Origin: Sporosarcina sp. BI001-red
GTDB lineage: Bacteria > Bacillota > Bacilli > Bacillales_A > Planococcaceae
NCBI RefSeq assembly: GCF_003384035.1
Contig: NZ_QQAK01000009.1
Coordinates: 310,001-374,000 of the forward strand
Reading direction: 5' to 3'
Length of the DNA: 64,000 bases
Part shown: one piece after another, positions 35,103-44,702 of the stretch
Layout of the letters: every line of letters starts with the position of its first letter
Position numbering within the stretch: position 1 is the stretch's first letter
Notes under the pieces: generated by a model
Database searches by the model: none
The model's input: only the letters and a program-made list of their open reading frames with translations
What the model was told of the DNA's origin: nothing
Translations under genes and position numbers: made by a program

Positions 35103-36581
35103 ATGAAAGAAGAACTATATGAAAACTTAGCGAGACGAACAGATGGCGATATTTATATCGGAGTGGTAGGTCCTGTTCGTGTCGGAAAATCCACTTTTGT
35201 TAAACGTGTCATGGAAGAAGTAGTTATCCCCAATATGAGTGATCAGGCAGACAGGACTCGCGCACAGGATGAGCTTCCACAAAGCTCTCCAGGCCCAGTT
35301 ATAATGACTGCTGAACCAAAATTTGTCCCTGCGCAAGGAACTGCAGTTTCGATTGGAGATGGGGAACTCTCTTTTCAAATTCGACTGGCAGACTGTGTAG
35401 GATATGTCATCGATGGTGTGAAAGGCTACGAGGACGAAGATGGACCTAAGTATGTCCACACCCCGTGGCATAATGAACCGATTCCCTTTGAAGAGGCAGC
35501 CCGTATCGGGACCGACAAAGTTATTCGGGACCATTCAACCATCGGTATCTTGCTGACGACAGATGGAACAGTGAATAATATTCCAAGAGCTTCTGCGGAA
35601 GCTGCGGAAACTGAAATCGTCTCTAAACTTAAGGAAATTGGTAAGCCGTTCGTTATCGTGCTGAACTCGAAAATGCCCGCGCATGAGAAAACGGTTCAGC
35701 TGAAACAACGATTACAAGAAGAACACGGTGTCCCTGTCATTGCGATTAGTGCCGACCAATTGAATGCACAGGAAATCCAATTAATATTAAAGGAAGCCCT
35801 TTATGAATTCCCAATTACTCATATCGATCTTCAAAAGCCGGACTGGATGGATGTGTTAGGCTCAGAGCATTATTTGAATGCGAATATTGATGAAATAATC
35901 AATGAAGGGTTTCTGGAAGCGTCCAAAATCCGTAAAGTCCAACAACTCGCAGAGCGGTTGAATGAAGAGGATTATATTAGATCCGCCGATGTCATCGAGG
36001 TAGATGCAGGGAAAGGAAGAGCCATCCTAGACTTAAAGATTGACGAACAAACGTATTTGGGTGTTTGTGAGTCGTATATGGATACTGAGATGAAAACAAA
36101 AAAAGATTGGCTGTTGTTCATCCAAGAAGCGGTCAAGGCGAAAAAATCCTATGATATGTTCGCCGAGGCAATTGAGACTGCCAAACAGGATGGATATGGT
36201 GTGGCACTTCCAACTATTGCAGATTTCCAGCCGACTCAGCCTGAACTTATCAAGCAAGACTCATTTTATGGGGTCCGTATGAAAGCGACAGCTCCAGCGT
36301 TACATGTCATTCGAATTGATATGGAAGCGGAATTTGCGCCACTCATCGGTTCTGAATTCCATAGCCATCACTTATTGAAGGAACTGAAAAATGCTTATTT
36401 ACACGATCGTGATGCGCTTTGGGAAACACAATTATTTGGAACGCCACTTCATGAAGTAATGAAAGAGAGCATTCGATTTAAGACATCTGCAGTGCCTTCT
36501 AGCGCTCGTCGAAGACTGCGTGAAACCATTGAAAAAATGGTGAATGAAGGAAATAAAGGCATGGTAACGTTCATCGTCTAA
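35103..36581 (+). CDS. spoIVA: Spore coat morphogenetic ATPase SpoIVA
   Basis: A 492-residue protein, exactly the B. subtilis length. It hydrolyses ATP to polymerise on the forespore surface as the base of the coat. The Walker A loop is GPVRVGKS (23-30); RAQDELPQSSPG and DCVGYVIDGVKGYEDE are family hallmarks. ATG 35103 is preferred, with AGGAGG about 9 nt upstream; ATG 35097 is only 3 nt from it. CATAAACT (35066-35073) matches the mother-cell SigE -10 pattern CATAnnnT at a suitable distance, but no convincing -35 is seen. Confidence 0.96.
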   Translation: MKEELYENLARRTDGDIYIGVVGPVRVGKSTFVKRVMEEVVIPNMSDQADRTRAQDELPQSSPGPVIMTAEPKFVPAQGTAVSIGDGELSFQIRLADCVGYVIDGVKGYEDEDGPKYVHTPWHNEPIPFEEAARIGTDKVIRDHSTIGILLTTDGTVNNIPRASAEAAETEIVSKLKEIGKPFVIVLNSKMPAHEKTVQLKQRLQEEHGVPVIAISADQLNAQEIQLILKEALYEFPITHIDLQKPDWMDVLGSEHYLNANIDEIINEGFLEASKIRKVQQLAERLNEEDYIRSADVIEVDAGKGRAILDLKIDEQTYLGVCESYMDTEMKTKKDWLLFIQEAVKAKKSYDMFAEAIETAKQDGYGVALPTIADFQPTQPELIKQDSFYGVRMKATAPALHVIRIDMEAEFAPLIGSEFHSHHLLKELKNAYLHDRDALWETQLFGTPLHEVMKESIRFKTSAVPSSARRRLRETIEKMVNEGNKGMVTFIV

Positions 36582-36586
36582 TGCGT

Positions 36587-36615
36587 AAAGATCCGTCTAT
36601 AGCGGGTCTTTTTTC
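36587..36615 (+). terminator. Intrinsic terminator after spoIVA
   Basis: AAGATCCG pairs with CGGGTCTT (one G-U) around TCTATAG, followed by TTTT. Confidence 0.75.
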
Positions 36616-36735
36616 TGTTTTTGGAGTAACTCAGCAGAACAAGGGTTACAATATTGTTGCACGGTAGAAATGGTTATGTTACTCTTTTTACAGTGTTAAA
36701 GAGGTTTTATAAACGTTTGAGAGGAGGTGAACGAG

Positions 36736-37008
36736 ATGAACAAAACTGAATTGATCAACTCCGTTGCAGAAGCATCAGGTCTTTCTAAGAAAGATGCAAC
36801 AAAAGCTGTTGAAACTGTTTTCGAAACAATCCAAGACGCTCTTTCAAAGGGTGAGAAGGTACAATTGATTGGCTTCGGTAACTTCGAAGTACGCGAGCGT
36901 GCTGCTCGTAAAGGCCGTAACCCTCAATCTGGAGAAGAAATTGAAATCGCAGCTAGCAAAGTTCCTGCATTCAAAGCAGGTAAAGCATTGAAAGATGCTG
37001 TTAAGTGA
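36736..37008 (+). CDS. hbs: HU-family DNA-binding protein HBsu
   Basis: A 90-residue nucleoid protein that binds and bends DNA as a dimer. The sequence is almost the B. subtilis one: [20 protein letters not shown] at the start and [12 protein letters not shown] in the DNA-binding arm. ATG 36736 follows GAGGAGGTG; the in-frame GTG at 36727 lies within that site. It is a single gene between terminators, as expected for a highly expressed protein. Confidence 0.97.
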   Translation: MNKTELINSVAEASGLSKKDATKAVETVFETIQDALSKGEKVQLIGFGNFEVRERAARKGRNPQSGEEIEIAASKVPAFKAGKALKDAVK

Positions 37009-37020
37009 GTTCAATTACAT

Positions 37021-37067
37021 AGGAGCCCGTCAGTTGTCCATAACGGATAAGCTGGCGGGCTTCTTTC
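37021..37067 (+). terminator. Intrinsic terminator after hbs
   Basis: A long hairpin: GAGCCCGTCAGTTGTCC pairs with GGATAAGCTGGCGGGCTTC, with one bulged G, around ATAAC, followed by a short T-rich run. Confidence 0.85.
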
Positions 37068-37167
37068 CGTTTTACGTGTAAAAATATCCGAGCCCTCAAC
37101 TGTACTGTATGCCAGGAGTATGCTACTATTTTGAAAGACTAGATGTGCATCAGAGGAGGTTCCATCG

Positions 37168-37731
37168 ATGGAAGAAGTAGATTTTGGGAAAATTGAACAA
37201 GCGGTCACGATGATCCTCGAAGCGATCGGTGAAGATCCAGAACGAGAAGGATTGTTGGAAACACCAAAGCGAGTAGCAAAAATGTATGCTGAAGTATTCG
37301 AGGGACTGAATCATGATCCCCGTATGTACTTTGAAACCGTTTTTCATGAGCAACATGAAGAAGTAGTGCTAGTAAAAGATATTCCTTTTTATTCAATGTG
37401 TGAGCACCATCTCGTTCCATTTTTTGGTGTTGCTCATATTGCATACATACCCCGTGACGGAGTGGTGGCTGGACTTAGTAAATTAGCGAGAGCTGTGGAA
37501 ACTACGGCGAAACGCCCCCAATTACAAGAACGAATTACGACAACTGTTGCAGATATCATGATGGAAATGTTGAAGCCACTTGGCGTTTACGTCATCATCG
37601 AAGCGGAGCATATGTGTATGACGATGAGAGGGATAAAAAAACCAGGGTCGAAAACAGTTACAACTGCCGCTAGAGGAATTTACGAGCACGATGATGTGAA
37701 ACGATCAGAAATACTTTCACTCGTAAAGTAA
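37168..37731 (+). CDS. folE: GTP cyclohydrolase I (FolE, also called MtrA)
   Basis: A 187-residue cytoplasmic enzyme that opens GTP to dihydroneopterin triphosphate, the first step of folate synthesis. Zinc and catalytic residues are Cys78, His80 and His81 in [11 protein letters not shown] and the second cysteine in [17 protein letters not shown] precedes ATG 37168. It is followed by mtrB, the same mtrA-mtrB pair as in B. subtilis. TGCTACTAT (37121-37129) may be an extended -10. Confidence 0.96.
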   Translation: MEEVDFGKIEQAVTMILEAIGEDPEREGLLETPKRVAKMYAEVFEGLNHDPRMYFETVFHEQHEEVVLVKDIPFYSMCEHHLVPFFGVAHIAYIPRDGVVAGLSKLARAVETTAKRPQLQERITTTVADIMMEMLKPLGVYVIIEAEHMCMTMRGIKKPGSKTVTTAARGIYEHDDVKRSEILSLVK

Positions 37732-37806
37732 GGTCGTGTGGTCCTTTGCGGAACGCCGTTTAACTATGATATGATAGGTGAGATATGAAAGACGGGAGAG
37801 GGAACT

Positions 37807-38028
37807 ATGGCTGCACCAGATTACATCGTCATTAAAGCAAAAGAAGATGGTGTCAGTGTTATCGGGTTAACCCGTGGAAACGACACTAAATTCCATCATA
37901 CGGAAAAACTTGACTGCGGAGAAGTGATGATTGCCCAGTTTACGGAACACACATCCGCTATGAAAATCCGTGGGAGTGCAGAGATAACAACTGCACACGG
38001 GGTTGTCTCCAGTGAAGAGAGAGCGTAA
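37807..38028 (+). CDS. mtrB: trp RNA-binding attenuation protein TRAP
   Basis: A 73-residue protein that forms an 11-mer ring, binds tryptophan, and wraps RNA carrying GAG/UAG repeats to attenuate trp genes. The family core is intact: [18 protein letters not shown] and [14 protein letters not shown], including the residues that bind tryptophan and the KKR-type RNA face. GACGGGAGAGG lies just upstream of ATG 37807. The target trp operon is not in this window, though in B. subtilis it lies a few kilobases downstream inside the aro supraoperon. Confidence 0.95.
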   Translation: MAAPDYIVIKAKEDGVSVIGLTRGNDTKFHHTEKLDCGEVMIAQFTEHTSAMKIRGSAEITTAHGVVSSEERA

Positions 38029-38079
38029 CAGCAACCTGCATCGTTCACTTGTTAGATGCCTTGGAATGGAGAAACGGTG

Positions 38080-38796
38080 ATGAACAAAAACGAATTGAAT
38101 TCAATTGTAGAAAATTATATAAACGACTTACAATGCGCTCTCCGGGAACCCATCCTCAAACGGGTAATCGGACACTTTCCGGTTGACTCCATAAAAGCTT
38201 TTTTTCTTTTACTTCCCATTGTGAACGAAGAAATTAAAGAGGACAAACTTAGAAAGATTACATTGTCCCTTGGAGCGATTCACGCTGCGTTTGATGTTCA
38301 CGATCGCATTGAAAGTGCTCAAGCGACTTCTGCTGAACAACAATTGACTGTCCTTGCGGGAGATCACTTTAGTGGAATCCACTATAGGATTTTAGCTGAA
38401 ATTGGCGAGTTCGCATTTATTCGAGAATTGTCTCAAACGATTGCCCATATTAACGAACAAAAAACATCTTTGCACCATGAGCGACGTATAACTGGTCCAG
38501 TTTTACTGGAAAGGTTAAGAGTCATCGAGTCGGGGTGTATTGCTACTTTTTATAAATCATACGGATTTGACAGTTATCTTGAGCTGATGGAAACAGTGCT
38601 AACGTTTGTTCGACTGGATAGAATGGCTACTTCAGCCGAACAACAAGCATTCCGGATAGACGAATCCATTATTCAACAGGCAATGGATTTGCTCCTACCA
38701 AAGCTTAATCAAGAGCTTGAACAGATAAGTTCGTTGCATCCGGCGCTTCAACAGGTGATTCAAGAACTTGTAAACCCGTTGACATCGCTTAGCTGA
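38080..38796 (+). CDS. hepS: Heptaprenyl diphosphate synthase component I
   Basis: A 238-residue regulatory subunit that pairs with HepT to make the C35 side chain of menaquinone-7. It is the less conserved partner; the segments [15 protein letters not shown] and [19 protein letters not shown] fit the HepS family. The gene order hepS-menG-hepT is diagnostic. ATG 38080 follows TGGAGAAACGGTG; an in-frame start at 38056 is less likely. It is 51 bp after mtrB. Confidence 0.9.
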   Translation: MNKNELNSIVENYINDLQCALREPILKRVIGHFPVDSIKAFFLLLPIVNEEIKEDKLRKITLSLGAIHAAFDVHDRIESAQATSAEQQLTVLAGDHFSGIHYRILAEIGEFAFIRELSQTIAHINEQKTSLHHERRITGPVLLERLRVIESGCIATFYKSYGFDSYLELMETVLTFVRLDRMATSAEQQAFRIDESIIQQAMDLLLPKLNQELEQISSLHPALQQVIQELVNPLTSLS

Positions 38797-38818
38797 CAAT
38801 GAAAAGAGGAGATACCAC

Positions 38819-39514
38819 GTGAGTGAATCTAAAGAACAGAAAGTCCATTCTGTATTCGAATCTATATCAACAGACTATGACAAAATGAATTCTGTCATCA
38901 GTTTTAACCTGCACAAAAAATGGCGTGCGGACATCATGGATCGTATGAACGTAAAGGTTGGTTCCAAGGCATTGGACGTCTGTTGCGGAACAGCTGACTG
39001 GACCATCTCTTTGGCACAATCAGTGGGAAGATCAGGAGAAGTAACCGGGTTGGATTTTAGCAATGCCATGTTGTCTTCAGCTGCTCCTAAAACGGACAAG
39101 TATCCTAACATCACCCTGATCCAAGGGAATGCGATGGACCTACCATTTGAAGATCATACATTTGACTATGTGACAATCGGTTTTGGCTTACGGAATGTGC
39201 CTAATTATGAAACAGCATTGAAAGAGATGTTTCGAGTCGTTAAACCTGGAGGGATTGTTGCGTGTTTGGAGACGTCTCAATCAGAGATTCCTGGATATCG
39301 TCAATTGTTTAGATTGTATTTTAATTACATTATGCCTGTATTCGGAAAAATGTTCGCGAAGAGTTATAATGAGTATTCTTGGCTTCAAGAATCTGCTGAT
39401 GAGTTCCCGGGTCGTGAGGAATTAGCTCAGCTATTTAAGTCTGCTGGATTTACTCGAGTCGATTATCGTCCATATAGTGGCGGGGTAGCTGCCGGACATA
39501 TCGCGATCAAATAA
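38819..39514 (+). CDS. menG: Demethylmenaquinone methyltransferase
   Basis: A 231-residue SAM-dependent class I methyltransferase (UbiE/MenG family) that makes menaquinone, the respiratory quinone, from demethylmenaquinone. Motif I is [13 protein letters not shown]; the second family signature is [24 protein letters not shown]. The start is GTG 38819 preceded by AAGAGGAG. It lies between the two subunits of the side-chain synthase. Confidence 0.96.
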   Translation: MSESKEQKVHSVFESISTDYDKMNSVISFNLHKKWRADIMDRMNVKVGSKALDVCCGTADWTISLAQSVGRSGEVTGLDFSNAMLSSAAPKTDKYPNITLIQGNAMDLPFEDHTFDYVTIGFGLRNVPNYETALKEMFRVVKPGGIVACLETSQSEIPGYRQLFRLYFNYIMPVFGKMFAKSYNEYSWLQESADEFPGREELAQLFKSAGFTRVDYRPYSGGVAAGHIAIK

Positions 39515-39540
39515 TAAGCAGGCGGGAGAAGGGAATCATT

Positions 39541-40515
39541 TTGGAAAAGTTGAAGGCAATGGCATTATATACCGATTTCCGAAAGGAACTCATCTATATT
39601 GAGAAAGAGCTTGAGAATGCCGTTCAATCGGATTCTCCGCTTATTCAGCAAGCATCCATGCATTTGCTGAGAGCTGGAGGAAAGAGGATCCGTCCAATTT
39701 TCGTATTTCTTTCTTCCAAGTTCGGAAATTATTCAATGGAAACCACTGCGAAAGTCGCAGTCTCATTGGAACTCGTTCATATGGCCTCTCTTGTACATGA
39801 TGATGTCATTGATGATTCAAATATGAGAAGAGGGCGCAAAACCGTAAAAGCAAAGTGGGATAATCGAATTGCAATGTACACTGGCGATTTCATTTTTTCA
39901 AGAGCGCTCACATCAATTGGTGAAATTGAACTGGCTTCTGTGCATCGATTACTAGCGGAAACGATGCTCGAAATCTGTAAAGGTGAGATCATCCAATTCG
40001 ATTATCAAAGAAGAACGGATCAATCGTTTCGAGACTACTTGCGTCGCATCAAGCGGAAAACGGCGCTGCTCCTTTCCTCCAGCTGTGAGCTGGGTGCACT
40101 AATCTCTAATGCCGATGATGAAGTGGTAAAAAGACTAAGGAACTTTGGATATTATGCAGGTATGGCATTCCAAATTGTCGACGATATTCTAGATCTGACC
40201 TCGTCGGATAAACAGTTAGGAAAACCTGCTGGTTCGGATCTCTTAAATGGTCATCTGACGTTACCTATATTGTACATACGAAACGAACCCGGGTTCCAAC
40301 CCTACTTGACGAAAGCGTTCGATGGAACGTTATCAGAAAAGGAACGTTCAGACATGTTGAGATATATACGAGATAGCGGTGCGATCGAAAAAGCCCATGA
40401 GGTGAGTGACTTATATTTGGAGAAGGCAACAGCTGAGATACGGTCTTTACCGAATAGCGATGCGAAAAAAGCGTTCGAACAAGTGGCAGATTTTCTCGCC
40501 AAACGAACTTTTTAA
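39541..40515 (+). CDS. hepT: Heptaprenyl diphosphate synthase component II
   Basis: A 324-residue catalytic subunit of the trans-prenyl synthase. The first aspartate-rich motif is DDVID (87-91) in LVHDDVIDDSN and the second is QIVDDILD; GGKRIRP binds the diphosphate. The start is TTG 39541 with GCGGGAGAAGGG upstream. With HepS it supplies the isoprenoid tail for menaquinone. Confidence 0.95.
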   Translation: MEKLKAMALYTDFRKELIYIEKELENAVQSDSPLIQQASMHLLRAGGKRIRPIFVFLSSKFGNYSMETTAKVAVSLELVHMASLVHDDVIDDSNMRRGRKTVKAKWDNRIAMYTGDFIFSRALTSIGEIELASVHRLLAETMLEICKGEIIQFDYQRRTDQSFRDYLRRIKRKTALLLSSSCELGALISNADDEVVKRLRNFGYYAGMAFQIVDDILDLTSSDKQLGKPAGSDLLNGHLTLPILYIRNEPGFQPYLTKAFDGTLSEKERSDMLRYIRDSGAIEKAHEVSDLYLEKATAEIRSLPNSDAKKAFEQVADFLAKRTF

Positions 40516-40549
40516 ATTCTCGCGGAAAAAGAAAAAATTGAAAGATTGC

Positions 40550-40579
40550 TTGACCTTTGGTACGATCAGTAAGGGTAAT
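40550..40579 (+). promoter_or_regulatory. Possible SigA promoter for ndk
   Basis: TTGACC (40550-40555), 18 bp, GGTAAT (40574-40579), about 35 bp before ndk. The -10 is imperfect. Confidence 0.35.
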
Positions 40580-40614
40580 CCCGACTTGTCACTATGAAGG
40601 AGTGTAATTGAATT

Positions 40615-41061
40615 ATGGAAAAAACATTTTTAATGGTAAAACCTGACGGCGTTCAACGTGGTCTAATCGGTGAAATCGTAAACCGTTTCGAAAGCAAAGG
40701 ATATCAGCTAGTTGGAGGGAAATTGATGACAATTTCTCAAGAGCTTGCAGAGCAACATTACGGTGAGCACAAAGAGCGCCCATTCTTCGGCGAGCTTGTT
40801 GACTTCATTACATCTGGTCCTGTATTTGCTATGGTATGGGAAGGCGAAAACGTCATCCCTACAGCACGCCTTATGATGGGTGCTACAAACCCTAAAGAAT
40901 CAGCACCAGGCACAATTCGCGGTGATTTCGCAGTCACTGTTGCTAAGAACATCATTCACGGTTCAGATTCACCAGAATCTGCAGAGCGTGAAATCGGTTT
41001 GTTCTTTAAAGAAGAAGAACTTTCTTCATACGAAAAAGCAGTAAACAGCTGGATCAACTAA
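40615..41061 (+). CDS. ndk: Nucleoside diphosphate kinase
   Basis: A 148-residue enzyme that balances nucleoside triphosphate pools by phosphate transfer through a histidine. The active-site His115 lies in [16 protein letters not shown], and [15 protein letters not shown] begins the protein. GAAGGAGTG precedes ATG 40615. It stands between hepT and cheR, as in B. subtilis, and is followed by a terminator. Confidence 0.97.
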   Translation: MEKTFLMVKPDGVQRGLIGEIVNRFESKGYQLVGGKLMTISQELAEQHYGEHKERPFFGELVDFITSGPVFAMVWEGENVIPTARLMMGATNPKESAPGTIRGDFAVTVAKNIIHGSDSPESAEREIGLFFKEEELSSYEKAVNSWIN

Positions 41062-41068
41062 TACAAAG

Positions 41069-41105
41069 CAAAAACAGCCTAGCGGATTCCGCCGGCTGTT
41101 TTTGT
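41069..41105 (+). terminator. Intrinsic terminator after ndk
   Basis: AAAACAGCC pairs with GGCTGTTTT, with inner GCGG/CCGC pairing, ending in a T run. Confidence 0.9.
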
Positions 41106-41139
41106 TATACATAATTGCTGGATGGATGGAGGTCAACAA

Positions 41140-41910
41140 TTGTCCGATTACACGAAATTTATCGCCAGTGTCAAACAAAAGACAGGAATCGACCTATCTC
41201 TTTATAAAGAAGCGCAAATGAAAAGACGCCTTACATCGCTTTATGAAAAACGAGGATGTAAAAATTTCACTGAGTACTTTGAGTTGATCCGCAATGATCG
41301 TTCGATGATGGATGAATTTCTGGACCGAATGACGATAAATGTGTCTGAATTTTACAGGAACTCACAAAGGTGGGATGTTTTAGACAAAAAGATTCTTCCG
41401 CAACTCTTGCAGAAAACCAACAAGTTGAAATGTTGGAGTGCTGCTTGTTCTACCGGAGAAGAACCTTATTCGATGGCGATGGTTCTGTCCAATCATCTTC
41501 CTATGAGAGAAATTACGATTTCAGCGACTGATTTGGATAATGGAGTACTTGAAAAAGCTAAGGTAGGTCTATATCCGGAACGTTCTTTGAAAGAAGTGCC
41601 TACTGTTGTCAAACAAAAGTATTTTAATCAAGAAGGGCAGTTCTTCCAAGTAACAGATGAAGTAAAGAAAACTGTCCTATTCAAACAGCACAACTTGCTC
41701 GATGATGCGTATGGAAAAGACTTTGATTTAATCGTCTGCAGAAATGTCATGATCTATTTTACAGAAGAAGCGAAAGATCAAATTTACACGAACTTTTCAA
41801 AAGCGTTGAAACCTGGAGGGATTCTTTTTGTAGGGAGTACAGAGCAGATTTTCAGTCCTGAACGCTATGGTCTGGAATCGGAAGACACCTTCTTTTATAA
41901 GAAAATATGA
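41140..41910 (+). CDS. cheR: Chemotaxis protein methyltransferase CheR
   Basis: A 256-residue SAM-dependent enzyme that methylates glutamates of chemoreceptors, opposing CheB. The N-terminal helical domain includes EAQMKRRLTSLYEKRG, followed by DRMTINVSEFYRN, the SAM loop CWSAACSTGEEPYS, and LIVCRNVMIYF. TTG 41140 is chosen because GGAGGT lies 7 nt upstream and the length equals B. subtilis CheR; an ATG at 41122 would include that site. It implies that the cell is motile. No other chemotaxis gene is in the window. Confidence 0.93.
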   Translation: MSDYTKFIASVKQKTGIDLSLYKEAQMKRRLTSLYEKRGCKNFTEYFELIRNDRSMMDEFLDRMTINVSEFYRNSQRWDVLDKKILPQLLQKTNKLKCWSAACSTGEEPYSMAMVLSNHLPMREITISATDLDNGVLEKAKVGLYPERSLKEVPTVVKQKYFNQEGQFFQVTDEVKKTVLFKQHNLLDDAYGKDFDLIVCRNVMIYFTEEAKDQIYTNFSKALKPGGILFVGSTEQIFSPERYGLESEDTFFYKKI

Positions 41911-41938
41911 AAAATCCGGACTTTTCCGGGTTTTTTTG
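41909..41938 (+). terminator. Intrinsic terminator after cheR
   Basis: AAAAATCCGGA pairs with TCCGGGTTTTT around CTTT, ending in seven T; it overlaps the stop codon. Confidence 0.85.
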
Positions 41939-42024
41939 TTTAAACAAGTAGTCAACTTTGCTGTAGTTTGGTAAAGTGCTAACAATGGTTGTATTTCAGC
42001 ACGTATTAAAAGGGGGATTTCAAG

Positions 42025-43206
42025 ATGAGAGTATTGACCGCAGGGGAATCGCATGGTCCTGAATTGACCGCAATTATTGAAGGATTACCAGCACAATTGC
42101 CGTTGACAGCTGAAATGATTACCAGAGAATTGTCGCGTCGCCAAGGCGGACATGGTAGAGGTCGCAGGATGCAAATCGAAAAGGATCAGGTAGTTATTTC
42201 TTCTGGTGTCCGCCACGGAAAAACTCTAGGTTCGCCTGTGACGTTGACTGTCGTCAACGATGATTGGAAGCATTGGACATCTATTATGGGTATTGAACCA
42301 CTTCCTGAGGACGTTCGACCGGAGGATATTAAGCGACAGATCACACGTCCGCGACCTGGTCATGCAGACTTAGTTGGAGGTATTAAATATGGACATCGGG
42401 ATCTAAGAAATGTACTAGAACGCTCATCAGCACGTGAAACAACGATGCGTGTAGCTGCAGGGGCTGTTGCGAAACAATTCTTACGTGAACTCGGTATCCA
42501 TACGATTGCACATGTTGTCGAAATCGGGGGCATTGTCGCTGATTCTGCTTCGACTGCTGAACTCACTATGGAAGAGATCCGTGAACGAGTGGAAGCTGAT
42601 CCTGTATACTGTGCGGATCCTGACGTTTCACAAACCATGGTAGAAGCAATCGATGATGCAAAAGGTCGCGGTGATACTCTAGGTGGAGTCGTCGAAGTCG
42701 TGATTGAAGGGTGTCCGCCAGGTATGGGGAGCTATGCTCAATTTGACCGTAAGCTTGAAGGCCGACTTGCAGCTGCAATGATGTCTATCAACGCATTCAA
42801 AGGTGTTGAGTTCGGAATCGGCTTTGAGATGGCAAAACGATTCGGAAGTGAAGTGCATGATGAAATAGCGTGGTCAAAAGAGAAAGGCTATTACAGAAAA
42901 TCCAATCGTCTGGGCGGTTTGGAAGGCGGTATGTCAACGGGTATGCCGATTATCATTCGAGGAGTGATGAAACCAATTCCGACGTTGTATAAGCCGCTGG
43001 AAAGTGTAGATATTGACACGAAAGAGCCATTTACTGCAACTATCGAGCGGTCAGACCCTTGTGCTGTGCCAGCAGCATCAGTAGTTGCAGAGCATGTGAT
43101 TGCTACCGAGTTAGCCAAAGTGATCATCGAAGAATTTCGTTCGTTTGAAATGGATGGGCTGAAAGCAGACCTTGAGCAATACCGTCTTTACGCAAAGGAG
43201 TTTTAA
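42025..43206 (+). CDS. aroC: Chorismate synthase
   Basis: A 393-residue FMN-dependent enzyme that converts EPSP to chorismate (called AroF in B. subtilis). Family signatures: [17 protein letters not shown] near the start, [27 protein letters not shown] and the C-terminal [20 protein letters not shown] lies upstream of ATG 42025. A weak promoter is possible (TTGCTG at 41958, 17 bp, AACAAT at 41981). It is the first gene of the aromatic operon aroC-aroB-aroH-hisC-tyrA-aroA. Confidence 0.96.
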   Translation: MRVLTAGESHGPELTAIIEGLPAQLPLTAEMITRELSRRQGGHGRGRRMQIEKDQVVISSGVRHGKTLGSPVTLTVVNDDWKHWTSIMGIEPLPEDVRPEDIKRQITRPRPGHADLVGGIKYGHRDLRNVLERSSARETTMRVAAGAVAKQFLRELGIHTIAHVVEIGGIVADSASTAELTMEEIRERVEADPVYCADPDVSQTMVEAIDDAKGRGDTLGGVVEVVIEGCPPGMGSYAQFDRKLEGRLAAAMMSINAFKGVEFGIGFEMAKRFGSEVHDEIAWSKEKGYYRKSNRLGGLEGGMSTGMPIIIRGVMKPIPTLYKPLESVDIDTKEPFTATIERSDPCAVPAASVVAEHVIATELAKVIIEEFRSFEMDGLKADLEQYRLYAKEF

Positions 43207-43209
43207 TAG

Positions 43210-44352
43210 ATGGAACAACTCACCGTCAAAACTAAGAGCACTTCATATACCGTCCACATTGGCGAAGAGGTATACGACCTCTTTGCCACTGAATACAAAG
43301 ATTTACTCAAGAATGCAGATAAAGTCGGGGTTTTTGCAGATGAGACAGCTGCCTTCTATCACTTTGAAAAACTTGAAAACGCGTTAAAGGCTGTCGGGAT
43401 TGACTTCGAGCTACATATACTCCCACCAGGTGAAGAGAGTAAAACCCCAACAAGTTTCATGAGTTGCCACTCATTTTTACTGCAGCATAACTTCACCAGA
43501 CAATCGGTACTGATTGCATTCGGTGGAGGAGCTTGTGGGGATGTGACGGGATTTGTGGCTGCAACCTTTATGAGGGGGATTGCTTTTCTGCAATGCCCGA
43601 CAACCATTCTTGCTCACGATAGCGCTGTAGGTGGAAAAACAGCGATTAACATGCCTGAAGGTAAAAATATGGTCGGATCCTTTCATCAGCCGGCAGGTGT
43701 TCTGTTCCAGCCTGACCTATTTACAACACTACCGGAACGGGAAGTACGTTCAGGTATGGCGGAACTCATAAAGCACGCAATGATTTCAGATGCGGATTGG
43801 ACGGAGTCATTGCTGTTAAATTCTGACTTCCCAAACTTTTCTGCTGAAGCGTTGACGACTGAGCTACTTAAAGGAATCCGGGTAAAGGCTAATATTGTTG
43901 AACAGGACGAATTTGAACAAGGTATACGTAAGTTTTTAAACTTCGGTCATACTCTTGGCCATGCTGTGGAAGCCTATTTTGGATTTGGAAAAGTAAGTCA
44001 TGGAGAGTGTGTCATGATTGGTATGGCGTATAGCTTTCTGCTAAGTGAGTCATATGGCGATATTTCTCCTGAATTGACAAAGCGATTCATCCGTTTTGCC
44101 GATGTTGCGGGTTATCCAATACAAGCTATTTTGGAAGTTGAGTTTGATGCGCTATTACACTATTTGAAAAAGGATAAGAAGGTAACTTCAGGTGACCTAG
44201 TATTCGTCTTGCTTTACAATCTAGGAAATCCATTTACCCAAAAAGTGTCTGAGAAACATTGTGAAGAGGCGTACTACGAATTGATTGCACGTATAAAGGA
44301 GGAAGTGTTATATGACAGTAAGAGGAGTAAGGGGAGCGACAACCGTAAGTAA
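43210..44352 (+). CDS. aroB: 3-Dehydroquinate synthase
   Basis: A 380-residue NAD- and zinc-dependent enzyme, the second step of the shikimate pathway. GGGACGDVTGFVAATFMRG and TTILAHDSAVGGKTAIN hold substrate-binding residues; zinc ligands include the histidines in LNFGHTLGHAVEA and KVSHGE. Its C terminus is longer than usual (about 362) and overlaps aroH by 41 bp; the added tail SKRSKGSDNRK looks like read-through into the next gene's region rather than a domain. AGTTTTAATAG before ATG 43210 is a weak ribosome binding site, so coupling to aroC is likely. Confidence 0.95.
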   Translation: MEQLTVKTKSTSYTVHIGEEVYDLFATEYKDLLKNADKVGVFADETAAFYHFEKLENALKAVGIDFELHILPPGEESKTPTSFMSCHSFLLQHNFTRQSVLIAFGGGACGDVTGFVAATFMRGIAFLQCPTTILAHDSAVGGKTAINMPEGKNMVGSFHQPAGVLFQPDLFTTLPEREVRSGMAELIKHAMISDADWTESLLLNSDFPNFSAEALTTELLKGIRVKANIVEQDEFEQGIRKFLNFGHTLGHAVEAYFGFGKVSHGECVMIGMAYSFLLSESYGDISPELTKRFIRFADVAGYPIQAILEVEFDALLHYLKKDKKVTSGDLVFVLLYNLGNPFTQKVSEKHCEEAYYELIARIKEEVLYDSKRSKGSDNRK

Positions 44353-44677
44353 GGATGAACAACACTCTGTTTTAGAAGCAACCGAGCACTTAGTTCAAAC
44401 AATGGCGCTTGAGAATAACTTGATAGCTGATGATATCGTTTCTGTACTCATTTCTACAACTATCGACGTTCAGTCCGCATTCCCTGCAAAAGCGGTCCGT
44501 ACACTCGAAGGATGGACTTATGTGCCGGTGATGTGTATGCATGAAATGGATGTGCCTGGTGGAATGCCACTTTGTATACGGGTACTCATGCACGTCAATA
44601 CAGAAGTTCCACAACGAGAAATCATCCATATTTATCAAAATGACGCAGTTCAGCTAAGACCAGATCTTAAGAAATAG
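44312..44677 (+). CDS. aroH: Chorismate mutase, AroH type
   Basis: A 121-residue monofunctional chorismate mutase of the trimeric AroH class that makes prephenate. The start VRGVRGATTV with the active-site arginine and the CMHEMDVPG segment identify the family. AAAGGAGG lies upstream of ATG 44312, inside the end of aroB. In B. subtilis trpEDCFBA follow directly; here hisC begins 26 bp downstream. Confidence 0.95.
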   Translation: MTVRGVRGATTVSKDEQHSVLEATEHLVQTMALENNLIADDIVSVLISTTIDVQSAFPAKAVRTLEGWTYVPVMCMHEMDVPGGMPLCIRVLMHVNTEVPQREIIHIYQNDAVQLRPDLKK

Positions 44678-44702
44678 TTCAGCATATAGGAGGAGTTCAC
44701 AG

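Noticed and set aside
44678..44702. A TRAP binding site or trp remnant between aroH and hisC
   Set aside because: Only 25 bp separate the genes, made up of the hisC ribosome binding site; there is no run of GAG/TAG triplets.
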